From the NCBI GenBank assembly GCA_030668615.1, contig DAOUTQ010000011.1, positions 1 through 37,882 of the forward strand: a stretch of DNA of 37,882 bases, read 5' to 3'. Positions 1-8,697 of the stretch are shown piece by piece. The stretch is from Bacteroidales bacterium (lineage in GTDB: Bacteria > Bacteroidota > Bacteroidia > Bacteroidales > UBA12077). Every line of letters starts with the position of its first letter. The first letter of the stretch is position 1. Under the pieces are notes generated by a model. The model ran no database searches. It saw nothing but the letters and a program-made list of their open reading frames with translations, and was not told where the DNA came from. Position numbers and translations under genes: made by a program.

Positions 1-2
1 AA

Positions 3-1595
3 TTTATTGAATATAAAACCTTTGGGAAAAGTGTGCAAGGACGTGATTTACCATTTTTAATTATAGATAAAAACAAAAAATTTAATCCCGAAAGTGTAAA
101 AGAATCAGGAAACGCAATATTGTTTATCGAAGCGTGTATTCACCCAGGCGAATCGGAAGGTAAAGATGCAGGATTAATGCTTATTCGTGATATTGTAATT
201 CATAATAAATTTCCAAAACTGTTTGAAAATACAACTCTCCTTTTTATTCCTATTTTTAATACTGATGGACACGAAAGATTCAGTGCTTATAATCGTATAA
301 ATCAGAATGGGCCAAAAGAAATGGGTTGGCGTACAACAGCCGAAAACTTGAATCTAAACCGTGATTTTCTTAAAGCAGATGCTCCTGAAATGCAGCAATG
401 GCTAAAACTATTTAATGAGTGGTTACCCGATATGTTTATTGATATACATACCACTGATGGCGCTGATTATCAATACTCCATGACCTATGGAATGCATACT
501 ATGGGCGATATGAACGCAGAACATTCCGCTTGGCAAAATGATTATCTGGCTGATGTGGAAGAAAAATTAATGGACGATGAAGTTTTAATGTTTCCTTACG
601 TATCTTTTCGACGATGGCACGATCCACGAAGTGGATTAATCAGAAGAACTGCTACTCCCCGATTCTCAACTGGTTATGTGGCAAATCAGAACAGACCTGC
701 CTTACTTGTGGAAACGCATATGCTAAAGGATTATAAAACAAGAGTTGAAGCTACATATCATTTGTTAAGACACACTATAGAATACACTGATAAACATTAC
801 AGCACATTAAAGTCAACTAATGAAACAGCAGATCAAGAATCAAAGAATCTTGCTGGAAAAGAATTTGTGATAGATTACTATACTTCTAAGGATGACAGCA
901 CTATGGTTCTATTCAAAGGTATTGAATACGATATTGTGCATAGCGATTTAACCGATGATATTTGGGTACAGTTTAGCGATAAGCCAAAAAATTACGAATT
1001 GGTATTATTTGATAAATTAATGCCTGGAACGAAAGTAGTATTACCTGATGCATATATTATTCCTGTGGAATGGACAGAAGTAATTAAGCGCATTAAAATG
1101 CACGGAATTGAGTATACTACCTTAGCTGAAGCAAAAGAGTTTGAGATTAAAACTTGTAAATTCAGTAATGTTTCCTTTGCTAACTCTCCATATGAAGGCA
1201 GGCAAATGGTGCAAGATTTTAATATGGAAGAAATAACTATGAATAAAACCTTTCCTACTGGTTCAGTTATTGTACATGTAAATCAGCGTACAGCAAAAAT
1301 TATTGCTCATTTGCTTGAACCTGAGGGGCCTGATTCGTTTGTTAGTTGGGGATTTTTTAATTCTATATTCGAGCGCAAAGAATATGTAGAAACCTATGTT
1401 ATGGAGAAAATGGCTCGCGAAATGATAAAGGAAAAGCCGGAATTACTTGAACAATACGAGCAAGCTGTAAAGGATAATCCTGAATATTACAATAATCAAT
1501 GGGTAAAACTATTTTGGTTTTTCGAAAGAACTCCATATTGGGATCAACAAAAAGACGTTTATCCTGTAGGTAAAATTTACAATACAAAATTATAA
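3..1595 (+). CDS. M14-family zinc carboxypeptidase, 5' end cut by window edge
   Basis: Zinc metallopeptidase of the carboxypeptidase A (M14) superfamily, expected to trim C-terminal residues or short peptides in the envelope. Counting from the GTG at 33, the metal ligands are visible as HPGE (H37, E40) and H139 in FIDIHTTDG; NLNRD (107-111) matches the substrate-binding Asn-Arg pair, and E227 in LLVETH is the likely catalytic Glu. The frame is open upstream of the GTG to base 3 with peptidase-like sequence (YKTFGKSVQGRDLP), so the GTG is internal and the true start and any signal peptide lie outside the window. The roughly 290 residues after the catalytic domain are less conserved and probably form an accessory domain. 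A strong hairpin follows the stop. Family assignment is firm; substrate is unknown. Confidence 0.88.
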   Translation, partial: FIEYKTFGKSVQGRDLPFLIIDKNKKFNPESVKESGNAILFIEACIHPGESEGKDAGLMLIRDIVIHNKFPKLFENTTLLFIPIFNTDGHERFSAYNRINQNGPKEMGWRTTAENLNLNRDFLKADAPEMQQWLKLFNEWLPDMFIDIHTTDGADYQYSMTYGMHTMGDMNAEHSAWQNDYLADVEEKLMDDEVLMFPYVSFRRWHDPRSGLIRRTATPRFSTGYVANQNRPALLVETHMLKDYKTRVEATYHLLRHTIEYTDKHYSTLKSTNETADQESKNLAGKEFVIDYYTSKDDSTMVLFKGIEYDIVHSDLTDDIWVQFSDKPKNYELVLFDKLMPGTKVVLPDAYIIPVEWTEVIKRIKMHGIEYTTLAEAKEFEIKTCKFSNVSFANSPYEGRQMVQDFNMEEITMNKTFPTGSVIVHVNQRTAKIIAHLLEPEGPDSFVSWGFFNSIFERKEYVETYVMEKMAREMIKEKPELLEQYEQAVKDNPEYYNNQWVKLFWFFERTPYWDQQKDVYPVGKIYNTKL

Positions 1596-1745
1596 TACTC
1601 AAAACCTTTTAATCTGTGAAACTCCTAATTTTAGGATTATTTTCTCTATTGATAATTATTCATTTCATTGATATAAGTTACATAACTTATAAGTTTTGAA
1701 TTTGCACCTAATTTATAACGTTTGATTTGTAAGCTTACCGAAATA

Positions 1746-1781
1746 AAAAACTCCTTTGAAAAATTCAAAGGAGTTTTTTTT
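1746..1781. terminator. Bidirectional intrinsic terminator
   Basis: A 15-bp perfect stem (1746-1760 with 1764-1778) and AAA loop, with A-rich flank on the left and a T run on the right, lies between the convergent peptidase and DUF4476 genes and can stop transcription from both sides. Confidence 0.9.
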
Positions 1782-1797
1782 AAATGCTTTATAATAC

Positions 1798-2718
1798 TTA
1801 TAAGCCAAGTTTCTCTTTTAAATCATCAATACTTAGTTCATATTCAAATGCGTCGTACACTTCATAATAATTGTCTTTATCATAAACATAATTATATGCA
1901 AAAACTGCAAATTGTAGTCTGTCCTCTTCGTACGTTAATAGTTTCATAACATCGTGCACCTGAGAGCTAGTTAAACACTTATTCTTTGCAATATCTTTAG
2001 CAGTTGTAAGCTTAGTATCCTCAAAATCCTTAGAACTAATGTTAGCTTTTATTTTTGCAAATTCTGAACCTGAAGTTGCATAAGCACATCTTCCGGTTTT
2101 AATGGGTTCTTCTTCGATATAATCTGACGATCCAGTATACTCTGTAGTAGTTGTAGTACTTACTCCGGAAACGCTCATTGAGATATTCATGCTTTCTTCT
2201 GTTGTTGTTTCGCCTGAAACAGATACATCAACATTCATTGAAACAGAAGCATTTTCTGATGCATTAGTAGAAACGTTAATATTTGTCGATACGTTTTCTG
2301 TTAAAACCGTTGATTCATCTTCATAAGTAACAACTTCTTCAGAAACAGAGTATTCTTCTACATTGCTGTCCTCAGAATTATATGCTTCAAAATTGCTCAC
2401 TTTTAATTTATATTGGCCTTTTTTATTTTGCTTAATAATAAATACCATTTTTTGATATTCGCCTTCGAGCCCTCTTAACATTACATTCTTTTTAATTGCC
2501 GGAATACTTACGTTCAAGAATTCAATTTTTAAAACAGCCATCTCATTTTCATTTTTTACATTGGCAACTCTCGATTGTGGCTTGTTATTTATTTTTTCTC
2601 CATCAACATACAAACTAAACTTTTCACCATCATCAGAGAAAGCAGTAAAAATACTATGCTGAGAAAAGGCAGTAAATGCAAATAAGGCAATAATTAATAA
2701 TGTAAACAGTTTTTTCAT
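1798..2718 (-). CDS. Exported DUF4476-domain protein
   Basis: A 306-residue protein with an N-terminal signal peptide (MKKLFTLLIIALFAFTAFSQ), so it is exported across the inner membrane. Residues about 20-120 form a beta-rich region, 125-205 are a low-complexity Ser/Thr/Val/Glu linker (repeated ENVSTN / MSVSG-like stretches), and the C-terminal ~95 residues fit DUF4476, a helical domain common in Bacteroidota: the segments SGSEFAKIKANISS, LTSSQVHDVMKLLTYEEDRL and YVYDKDNYYEVYDAFE are typical. The linker between two folded domains suggests a periplasmic or cell-surface protein. The function of DUF4476 is not established. It is a single-gene unit, converging on the M14 peptidase across a shared terminator. 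The ATG at 2718 is well supported by the signal peptide. Confidence 0.8.
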   Translation of the reverse strand: MKKLFTLLIIALFAFTAFSQHSIFTAFSDDGEKFSLYVDGEKINNKPQSRVANVKNENEMAVLKIEFLNVSIPAIKKNVMLRGLEGEYQKMVFIIKQNKKGQYKLKVSNFEAYNSEDSNVEEYSVSEEVVTYEDESTVLTENVSTNINVSTNASENASVSMNVDVSVSGETTTEESMNISMSVSGVSTTTTTEYTGSSDYIEEEPIKTGRCAYATSGSEFAKIKANISSKDFEDTKLTTAKDIAKNKCLTSSQVHDVMKLLTYEEDRLQFAVFAYNYVYDKDNYYEVYDAFEYELSIDDLKEKLGL

Positions 2719-3041
2719 AATTGTTGATTTTTAATTAATATTTGTGTAAAATAATGCTTTTTTTTAAAACATAATTGATTTTTTCAAAATCTTTCCAGAT
2801 TTGAAATCTGTTGCTTTTTTGCAAAAACAATGCCACAGTTGCAAACGCAAATACAATCGAAAACAGGCCGTATCTAAAATCTTAAAAGGTTTGAGTATTA
2901 GATTAATGGAGTAATGAAGTTAATTGAATTTAATTTACAAAATAAGTGAAAAAAGTCAATCCTGAATTCAGCGAATTTATTAATAATTAAATTCTTATTA
3001 CTTTTCAATAACTCTAATACATTTTTTTGGTAAAAAGTTCA
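2719..3041. other. Intergenic region, no gene seen
   Basis: About 320 bases between the EgtB-like gene and the DUF4476 gene, both on the minus strand. It should hold the DUF4476 promoter, but I see no clear TAnnTTTG box. No ORF, RNA gene or strong hairpin is evident. Confidence 0.5.
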
Positions 3042-4307
3042 TTACTCAAGATCTGAAGCAAGTCTTATCCCAGTGAATTGCCAGCGTTTTTCGGGCTGAA
3101 AAAAGTTTCTATAAGTAACTCTGAAATGTTCAAAGGATGTTGCACATGATCCTCCACGTAGTACCATTTGATTAATCATAAATTTACCATTGTATTCGCC
3201 TAAGACTCCTTCAGGTTGTTTATAACCAGGATAAGGCAAATATGCACTATTGGTCCACTCCCACACATCACCAATTAACTGATATGAGCTTTCTTTTCGT
3301 GCCAATGGATGAAACAAATTGTTATCCTGAAAATTAGACAAATTGTAATCCAATTCTGTAGCATATTTTTTTACTGCAACCTCCCATTCAAACTCTGTTA
3401 ATAATCTCATTTTTTTCCATCTGGCAAATGCATCAGCTTCGTAAAAACTAACATGAGTAACTGGTGCGTCAGGATTTATTTTCTGTAATCCATTGGTTAA
3501 AGTATATTCGTAATACTTTCCATCAATTAAATGCCAATATAAAGGCGATTTAACTTCGTTTTGTTGTACCCAACCCCAACCATCCGACGACCATAATTCG
3601 AAGCGTTTATATCCTTCACTCATAATGAAATCGACATATTCGCTATTGGTTACCAACATATCAGAAAACATAACTCCATTCAAGTAAACTTTATGCTTTT
3701 TTTCTTCATTATCGAAATGAAACTTATCACCCTCATATCCTACTTCAAATAATCCTTCATTTATCTTCAAAAAGTCTGGATCAACAAATTTTGCCAGTTT
3801 ATCAAGAGATTTATCGTATTTAAGCTTATAAGATGGAAAAAGAGGATTATGTCCAAGAATATATTTTATGTCAGTAATTAGTAATTCCTGATGTTGTTGT
3901 TCATGATTTAAGCCTAACTCAATTAAATCCAGCACTTCATCATTTACTTTTTTAGAAAGGAAAATTTCCATGTTTTCATCAGTTATTTCTCTGTAATGGA
4001 TAGTTTCTTCTACAGTCGGACGTGTTAAATTTCCCCTGTTTATACGAACTATTCTTTCTCCTAAACTTTCATAATAACTATTAAAAATATAGTTGTACTT
4101 CTTATTATAAAATTGATAATCCTTAATATTTTCTTTCAGAATTAAAACTTCGAAAAACCAGGTTGTATGACCCAAATGCCATTTCGGGGGACTAACATCT
4201 TCTATTGGCTGAACAACGTAATCTTCTATATTTAAAGGTTTGCATATTTCAACCGTTCTTTGTCGTACTTCTTTATATTTGTTGAGTAAACTTTCTTGTC
4301 TTTCCAT
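3042..4307 (-). CDS. egtB: EgtB-like non-heme iron sulfoxide synthase (DinB_2 + FGE-sulfatase domains)
   Basis: Matches the ergothioneine-biosynthesis enzyme EgtB, which joins a cysteine thiol to trimethyl-histidine (hercynine) using O2 and Fe(II). The N-terminal DinB-like helical bundle (about 8-150) carries the iron-binding histidines: H47 in WHLGHTTW and H135/H139 in LNHEQQHQELL, with spacing like characterised EgtB. The C-terminal half (about 175-420) is a formylglycine-generating-enzyme-type fold ending in YRNFFQPEKRWQFTGIRLA. Length (421 aa) is normal. I start at the ATG at 4307 rather than the TTG two codons upstream. The usual partner, the methyltransferase EgtD, is not next to it and not in the window, so hercynine must come from elsewhere, or the enzyme is an OvoA-like or other thiol-imidazole variant. 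Cytoplasmic; monocistronic. Confidence 0.82.
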   Translation of the reverse strand: MERQESLLNKYKEVRQRTVEICKPLNIEDYVVQPIEDVSPPKWHLGHTTWFFEVLILKENIKDYQFYNKKYNYIFNSYYESLGERIVRINRGNLTRPTVEETIHYREITDENMEIFLSKKVNDEVLDLIELGLNHEQQHQELLITDIKYILGHNPLFPSYKLKYDKSLDKLAKFVDPDFLKINEGLFEVGYEGDKFHFDNEEKKHKVYLNGVMFSDMLVTNSEYVDFIMSEGYKRFELWSSDGWGWVQQNEVKSPLYWHLIDGKYYEYTLTNGLQKINPDAPVTHVSFYEADAFARWKKMRLLTEFEWEVAVKKYATELDYNLSNFQDNNLFHPLARKESSYQLIGDVWEWTNSAYLPYPGYKQPEGVLGEYNGKFMINQMVLRGGSCATSFEHFRVTYRNFFQPEKRWQFTGIRLASDLE

Positions 4308-4403
4308 GGTCAAAGAATTTTAATCTGAATGATTTTGATTAATTCTTATTAATACTAATTTTACGTTTTAATATTTAAAACAAATTTAAACTATAATACA
4401 ATC

Positions 4404-6461
4404 ATGATGAAAAAAAGTTTTGTAATTATTTTATCTGTAGTTGCTTTGATATTTGTACAATGTACAAATACAGCTATTGATAACAAAGTATCCGATCAGA
4501 AAAATATAAATGATCAGGTAATTGAGAACACTCAAAAAGCACTATCTGAAAAATATGGTTCCGAGAATGAGGAACTAATTAGTCGTGGTGTAAAACATGC
4601 TGCATCTCTATGGAGAACTTCTGACGGAACAACTTCAGAGTTTGAAAACTTCTGTTTAGATCAGTATATTTCTAACGATTCTATTAAGGAAGTTATTTTT
4701 AATAAAATTTCTAAGAATTTTGAATCATTGTGGGGTCATGGAAATAAAATTATACTTGACCTGAATGAAAACATGCATCTTAACAATGGCCCTTATCACA
4801 GTATTGATGCCATGTTTGCTGCATATAGTCCGGGATCACACTTTGCTGACGATTTTTACTCCAATAAAATAGCGTTTGTAATAGCATTAAATTTCCCTCC
4901 ATATTCACTGGATGAAAAAAATGAAATTGGTCAAAAATGGAGTTCACTGGAATGGGCCTATGCAAGATTAGGTGATGTTTTTACAGCACGTGTTCCAGCA
5001 GAATTATCACAAAAAATAGGAAATGCAAGTACAGGTTCCGATATTTATATTGCTGAGTATAATGTTTATATGGGACATTTATTAAACAATGCAAACGAAA
5101 AATTATTTCCAGAAGATATGGTTTTGTTGTCACATTGGAACTTACGCGACGAAATAAAATCAAATTATGCCAACCAGGAGAATGGGCTTGAAAAACAAGA
5201 TATGATTTACAGTGTAATGAAGCATATCATAAACCAAACCATTCCTGAAGCAGTTATTAACTCAGGAGATTATGATTGGAATCCAATTGAAAATAAAGTT
5301 TATCAGGATGGAAACGAAGTACAGTTAACTGCAGAACCTAATGCAAGATATCAGGAGATATTAAATAATTTTCATGCAAGAAAAGCTACTGATGAATATC
5401 ATTCCGAGTATAACACATTTGTAAAAAGAGCCTTTTCAGGATCAAAAGAAATTCCTCAGGAAGAAGTTGAAATATTATTTGACGAGTATTTATCATCACC
5501 AGTTGCGAAACAAGTTGGCAAACTTATTAAATCGCGCCTTGGTCGTGATTTAAAACCTTATGACATTTGGTATGATGGTTTTAAAGCCAGAAGCTCTATT
5601 TCTGAAAAAACCTTGAACGATATAACTCAGAAAAAATATCCAAACGAAAAAGCATTAGAAGCTGATTTAGGAAATATTTTAAAGAAATTAGGTTGGGAAA
5701 AGAGTAGAGCCGAATTTATTGCTTCGAAAGTAGTTGTTGATGCAGCTCGTGGTTCTGGTCATGCTTGGGGAGCACAAATGAAAGCTGAAAACGCACATTT
5801 ACGTACTCGAGTTTCAGAAAAAGGAATGGATTATAAAGGTTATAATATTGCAGTTCATGAGTTTGGACATAATGTAGAACAAACTATTTCTTTACATGAT
5901 GTTGATTATTATCTAATTAATGGTGTGCCTAACACTGCTTTTACAGAAGCTTTAGCATTTATTTTCCAGAAAAGAGATCTTCAGTTATTAGGTTTTACAA
6001 ACGAAAATCCTGATAAGGAATATCTTGAGACACTTGATTTATACTGGTCGGTTTTTGAAATAATGGGTGTTTCAATGGTTGATATGAAAGTTTGGAAATG
6101 GCTTTATGCAAATCCTGAAGCAAATGCAGCACAGTTAAATGAGGCAACAGTTAATATTGCTAATGAAGTGTGGAATAAATATTTTGCACCTGTGTATGGA
6201 ATTAATGATCAGCCTATACTTTCAATTTATTCGCATATGATAAATGCTCCTTTATATCTTGCAAATTATTCTTTTGGGCATTTAATTGATTTCCAGATTG
6301 AACAATACCTTGTTGGAAAGAATTTTTCTGACGAAGTTGACAGGATATGGAGTATCGGACAAGTAACACCACAGATTTGGATGCAAGAAGCTGTTGGAGA
6401 AAATATTTCAATTAAACCCATGATTAAAGCAACGGAAGAAGCTTTGAAACATATAAAATAA
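4404..6461 (+). CDS. Lipoprotein zinc metallopeptidase, gluzincin type (HEXXH...E)
   Basis: A 685-residue lipoprotein: signal sequence with a Cys at residue 20 (lipobox region LIFVQC), so it is lipid-anchored after export. The zinc-binding motif HEFGH is at 485-489 and a third-ligand Glu is plausible at E515 (AFTEALAF), 26 residues after the second His, the spacing seen in M3/M2-like gluzincins. The preceding segment RGSGHAWGAQMKAENAHLRT and the long helical C-terminus also suit an M3-like fold closing over a deep cleft, which would favour oligopeptides. It is not the M49 (DPP III) type, whose motif is HEXXGH. I do not recognise the exact family. Start: the first of two tandem ATGs. It stands alone, divergent from the EgtB-like gene, and ends at a strong terminator. 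Confidence 0.72.
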   Translation: MMKKSFVIILSVVALIFVQCTNTAIDNKVSDQKNINDQVIENTQKALSEKYGSENEELISRGVKHAASLWRTSDGTTSEFENFCLDQYISNDSIKEVIFNKISKNFESLWGHGNKIILDLNENMHLNNGPYHSIDAMFAAYSPGSHFADDFYSNKIAFVIALNFPPYSLDEKNEIGQKWSSLEWAYARLGDVFTARVPAELSQKIGNASTGSDIYIAEYNVYMGHLLNNANEKLFPEDMVLLSHWNLRDEIKSNYANQENGLEKQDMIYSVMKHIINQTIPEAVINSGDYDWNPIENKVYQDGNEVQLTAEPNARYQEILNNFHARKATDEYHSEYNTFVKRAFSGSKEIPQEEVEILFDEYLSSPVAKQVGKLIKSRLGRDLKPYDIWYDGFKARSSISEKTLNDITQKKYPNEKALEADLGNILKKLGWEKSRAEFIASKVVVDAARGSGHAWGAQMKAENAHLRTRVSEKGMDYKGYNIAVHEFGHNVEQTISLHDVDYYLINGVPNTAFTEALAFIFQKRDLQLLGFTNENPDKEYLETLDLYWSVFEIMGVSMVDMKVWKWLYANPEANAAQLNEATVNIANEVWNKYFAPVYGINDQPILSIYSHMINAPLYLANYSFGHLIDFQIEQYLVGKNFSDEVDRIWSIGQVTPQIWMQEAVGENISIKPMIKATEEALKHIK

Positions 6462-6481
6462 TTAAAAATCAATATATTATG

Positions 6482-6513
6482 AAAGACCGGCAATAAATGC
6501 CGGTCTTTTTTTG
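6482..6513 (+). terminator. Intrinsic terminator after the gluzincin lipoprotein
   Basis: GC-rich stem AGACCGGCA / TGCCGGTCT (6484-6492 with 6498-6506), 5-nt loop, followed by seven or more T. It lies about 20 nt after the stop codon. Confidence 0.93.
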
Positions 6514-6613
6514 TTTTTAAATAGACTCACACATAGAAACAATTCAAATAAATTATAAATACATCTTGTGATTTTTTTATATCTTTAACCATTGGCAAGA
6601 AAACATATAAGTT

Positions 6614-8671
6614 ATGAGCGCAAAATTTTCGTTATATGCAAAATTGGGAATGATCCCAAAAACTTCGGTTTTAGAAGAAAAAGAAAATAAGTTAAAACAG
6701 GAGTTTGAAGACTTTACATCATACTCTGAGTCAGAAGAACTGGCCCGTTATAAGGAGCTTGAGTCTTTTATTACTTCAAAGGAATTTGAGGATATTAAAA
6801 AAGAAATAAACGGGAAAAAATATCCGAGTTCTGAGCCTTCAGAAAAAGAAAAAAAGTACAAAGAACAAAAGAAATCTAAACGAATTAAAACCTATTACCA
6901 GCTTAAGGATTCTAAAGAACTTAAAGATTATGAATCATTAAAAGACTCTGATAAGCTTGCCAATTATCAGGAACTGGATCAGTTTTATACATCTCCTGAA
7001 TTTGAAGAGTTTAAAAAATCATTAATTCAGCAAAAAACAGAAAAAACTCAGGGAATTAAAGACAAACAGGCAAAGTATAAAGAGTTAAAAAAGAAGTATA
7101 AAGTTTTTTTCACTTTAAAAAACTCAAAGCAACTTGCTGATTTTAATAATTTTAATGGCTCCAAAGAACTGGATGATTACAATGAATTGAAAACCTATAT
7201 TGAATCATTAAATTTTGATGCCTTAAAAATTGAGATTGAAAATCAGAAGAAGGCAAAACAGAATGAGTTTAGTGTTTATATTTCAAGACTTAATGAGTTA
7301 AAGCAAATAAAAAAATCAGTTAAAAAAGGTGAAGAATTTGCGGAAAATGAAGAATTTGAAAATATTAAAAACATTATCAGTTCAAAAGAACATAAAAAAG
7401 CACTTCTTAAACTGAAAATTGAAAATCTGGACGAACATAAAAAATTAAAAGAGTTTCAAAAACTTGAAAAGTCGTCAGTTTTTAAGAATTACTTTAAATT
7501 TGGTGATTCTGATAAGTACAAAAACTACCTACAACTTAATGGTTCAGAAGAAATTGAGGTTTATATAGAACTTGAGAAAGGAGTTAATTCTTCTGAATTC
7601 AAGACACATATTGACGAAGTTAAAAACCTAAAGTTTGAGAATACCGAAGAGTTTAAAAAACTGCAAGAATATAAATCTCTTAAAAAATCAGCAGAAATTA
7701 AGCAGTATTTTAAGTTTAAGGATTCAGAAAAGCTTAAGATATATATGGAATTAAATGAATCACAAGAGATTACAGATTATGAAGACTTAGAGGTGTATAT
7801 CAACTCCAATGAATTTGCAGAAGAAAAGAAATACTTATTAACGAAAGATAAATTTAAATTATCGGAGGAATTTAAGCAATCAGAGGAGTTTAAGGAACTT
7901 AAGAGTTCAGAAAAAATTAAATGGTATCAGAAATTAGAGAAAAAGAATGATTTTGATAAGCTTAACGAATGGCAACTTACATTTGAAGATAATTTCGATA
8001 GCTCTAAATTGGATTCTGAAAAATGGCTTGCTGGTTATTATTGGGGAAAAAATTTGTTAAAAGATAATTATGTTCAAGTTAATGAAAAACAGTTTTTCAC
8101 TGAAAATAACGTTGAATTAAGTAATAGCAATCTTAAAATTTCAACAAGACAGGAAAGTGTAGCTGGCAAAGTATGGGATCCTACTTTGGGATTCTATTCA
8201 AAAGATTTTGATTACACTTCAGGTTTAATTAATACTGGACAGTCTTTCAGGCAACAATATGGTTTATTTAAGGCTAAAATAAAACTGAATCACTCCTTCC
8301 CTGTGCATCACGCATTTTGGTTGTTAGGTGAAAAAATTACTCCAGAAATTGATATTTTTAAGTATGGTAAAAAATCTCCATCGAAACTTGAAGTAGCTAA
8401 CTACTGGGATGGTGATGGAAAAGTTAAAAATAATAAGAAATCACTTGGAGGATTGAATTTTACAAAAGACTATTTCATTTATTCACTTGAATGGACAAAG
8501 GAAAAACTAGTGTGGAAAATAAACGATATTGTGTTATATGAACAAACACAGGGAATTCCACAAGAACCAATGTATATTATTTTAAGTTCTGGTATTAGTC
8601 AGGAAGGTAATCCTTCTGTTCCTTGCAATATGGAAGTTGACTGGGTAAGGGCTTACAGTAAAAATGAATAG
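6614..8671 (+). CDS. Repeat-rich protein with C-terminal GH16-like (laminarinase-fold) domain, catalytic Glu replaced
   Basis: 685 residues in two parts. Residues about 36-440 are highly charged and helical, with a repeated unit of ~45 residues (pattern YxxLkxSxxLxxYxxL...SxEF) best seen at 93-137, 164-208, 292-336 and 364-408, and partly at 36-65. Residues about 454-685 resemble a glycoside hydrolase family 16 jelly roll (LTFEDNFDSSKLDSEKW, SGLINTG, YGLFKAKIKL, HHAFWLLGE, ending MEVDWVRAY). The GH16 active-site strand normally reads E-x-D-x-x-E; here it is PEIDIFKYG, keeping E578 and D580 but with K583 where the acid/base Glu should be. That predicts a carbohydrate-binding rather than hydrolytic domain, unless another residue substitutes. 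No signal peptide or membrane segment is visible at the ATG at 6614, which is odd for a polysaccharide-facing domain. Single gene; function unknown. Confidence 0.75.
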   Translation: MSAKFSLYAKLGMIPKTSVLEEKENKLKQEFEDFTSYSESEELARYKELESFITSKEFEDIKKEINGKKYPSSEPSEKEKKYKEQKKSKRIKTYYQLKDSKELKDYESLKDSDKLANYQELDQFYTSPEFEEFKKSLIQQKTEKTQGIKDKQAKYKELKKKYKVFFTLKNSKQLADFNNFNGSKELDDYNELKTYIESLNFDALKIEIENQKKAKQNEFSVYISRLNELKQIKKSVKKGEEFAENEEFENIKNIISSKEHKKALLKLKIENLDEHKKLKEFQKLEKSSVFKNYFKFGDSDKYKNYLQLNGSEEIEVYIELEKGVNSSEFKTHIDEVKNLKFENTEEFKKLQEYKSLKKSAEIKQYFKFKDSEKLKIYMELNESQEITDYEDLEVYINSNEFAEEKKYLLTKDKFKLSEEFKQSEEFKELKSSEKIKWYQKLEKKNDFDKLNEWQLTFEDNFDSSKLDSEKWLAGYYWGKNLLKDNYVQVNEKQFFTENNVELSNSNLKISTRQESVAGKVWDPTLGFYSKDFDYTSGLINTGQSFRQQYGLFKAKIKLNHSFPVHHAFWLLGEKITPEIDIFKYGKKSPSKLEVANYWDGDGKVKNNKKSLGGLNFTKDYFIYSLEWTKEKLVWKINDIVLYEQTQGIPQEPMYIILSSGISQEGNPSVPCNMEVDWVRAYSKNE
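6719..7924 (+). repeat. Diverged tandem coding repeat, period about 71-72 codons
   Basis: Encodes residues 36-437 of the GH16-like protein. Full units start at residues 93, 164, 292 and 364 (steps 71, 128, 72) and a partial unit at 36-65 is in phase with the 71-residue step. The middle step suggests a degenerate or shortened unit around 235-280. Within each unit the submotif YxxLxxSxxLxxY recurs every ~15 residues. The DNA copies have diverged, so duplication is old. Confidence 0.75.
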
Positions 8672-8680
8672 TAAAGCTAT

Positions 8681-8697
8681 GAATAGTAAAACTATTC
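8681..8697. terminator. Small hairpin at the convergent gene ends
   Basis: GAATAGT / ACTATTC (8681-8687, 8691-8697) with an AAA loop sits in the 20-bp gap between convergent genes and overlaps the stop codon of the minus-strand gene. The stem is weak (AT-rich, no long T run), so termination is only a possibility. Confidence 0.35.

Noticed and set aside
4404-6461. Assignment to peptidase family M49 (dipeptidyl peptidase III)
   Set aside because: M49 needs HEXXGH; the motif here is HEFGH with the third ligand 26 residues later, which fits M3-like gluzincins better.
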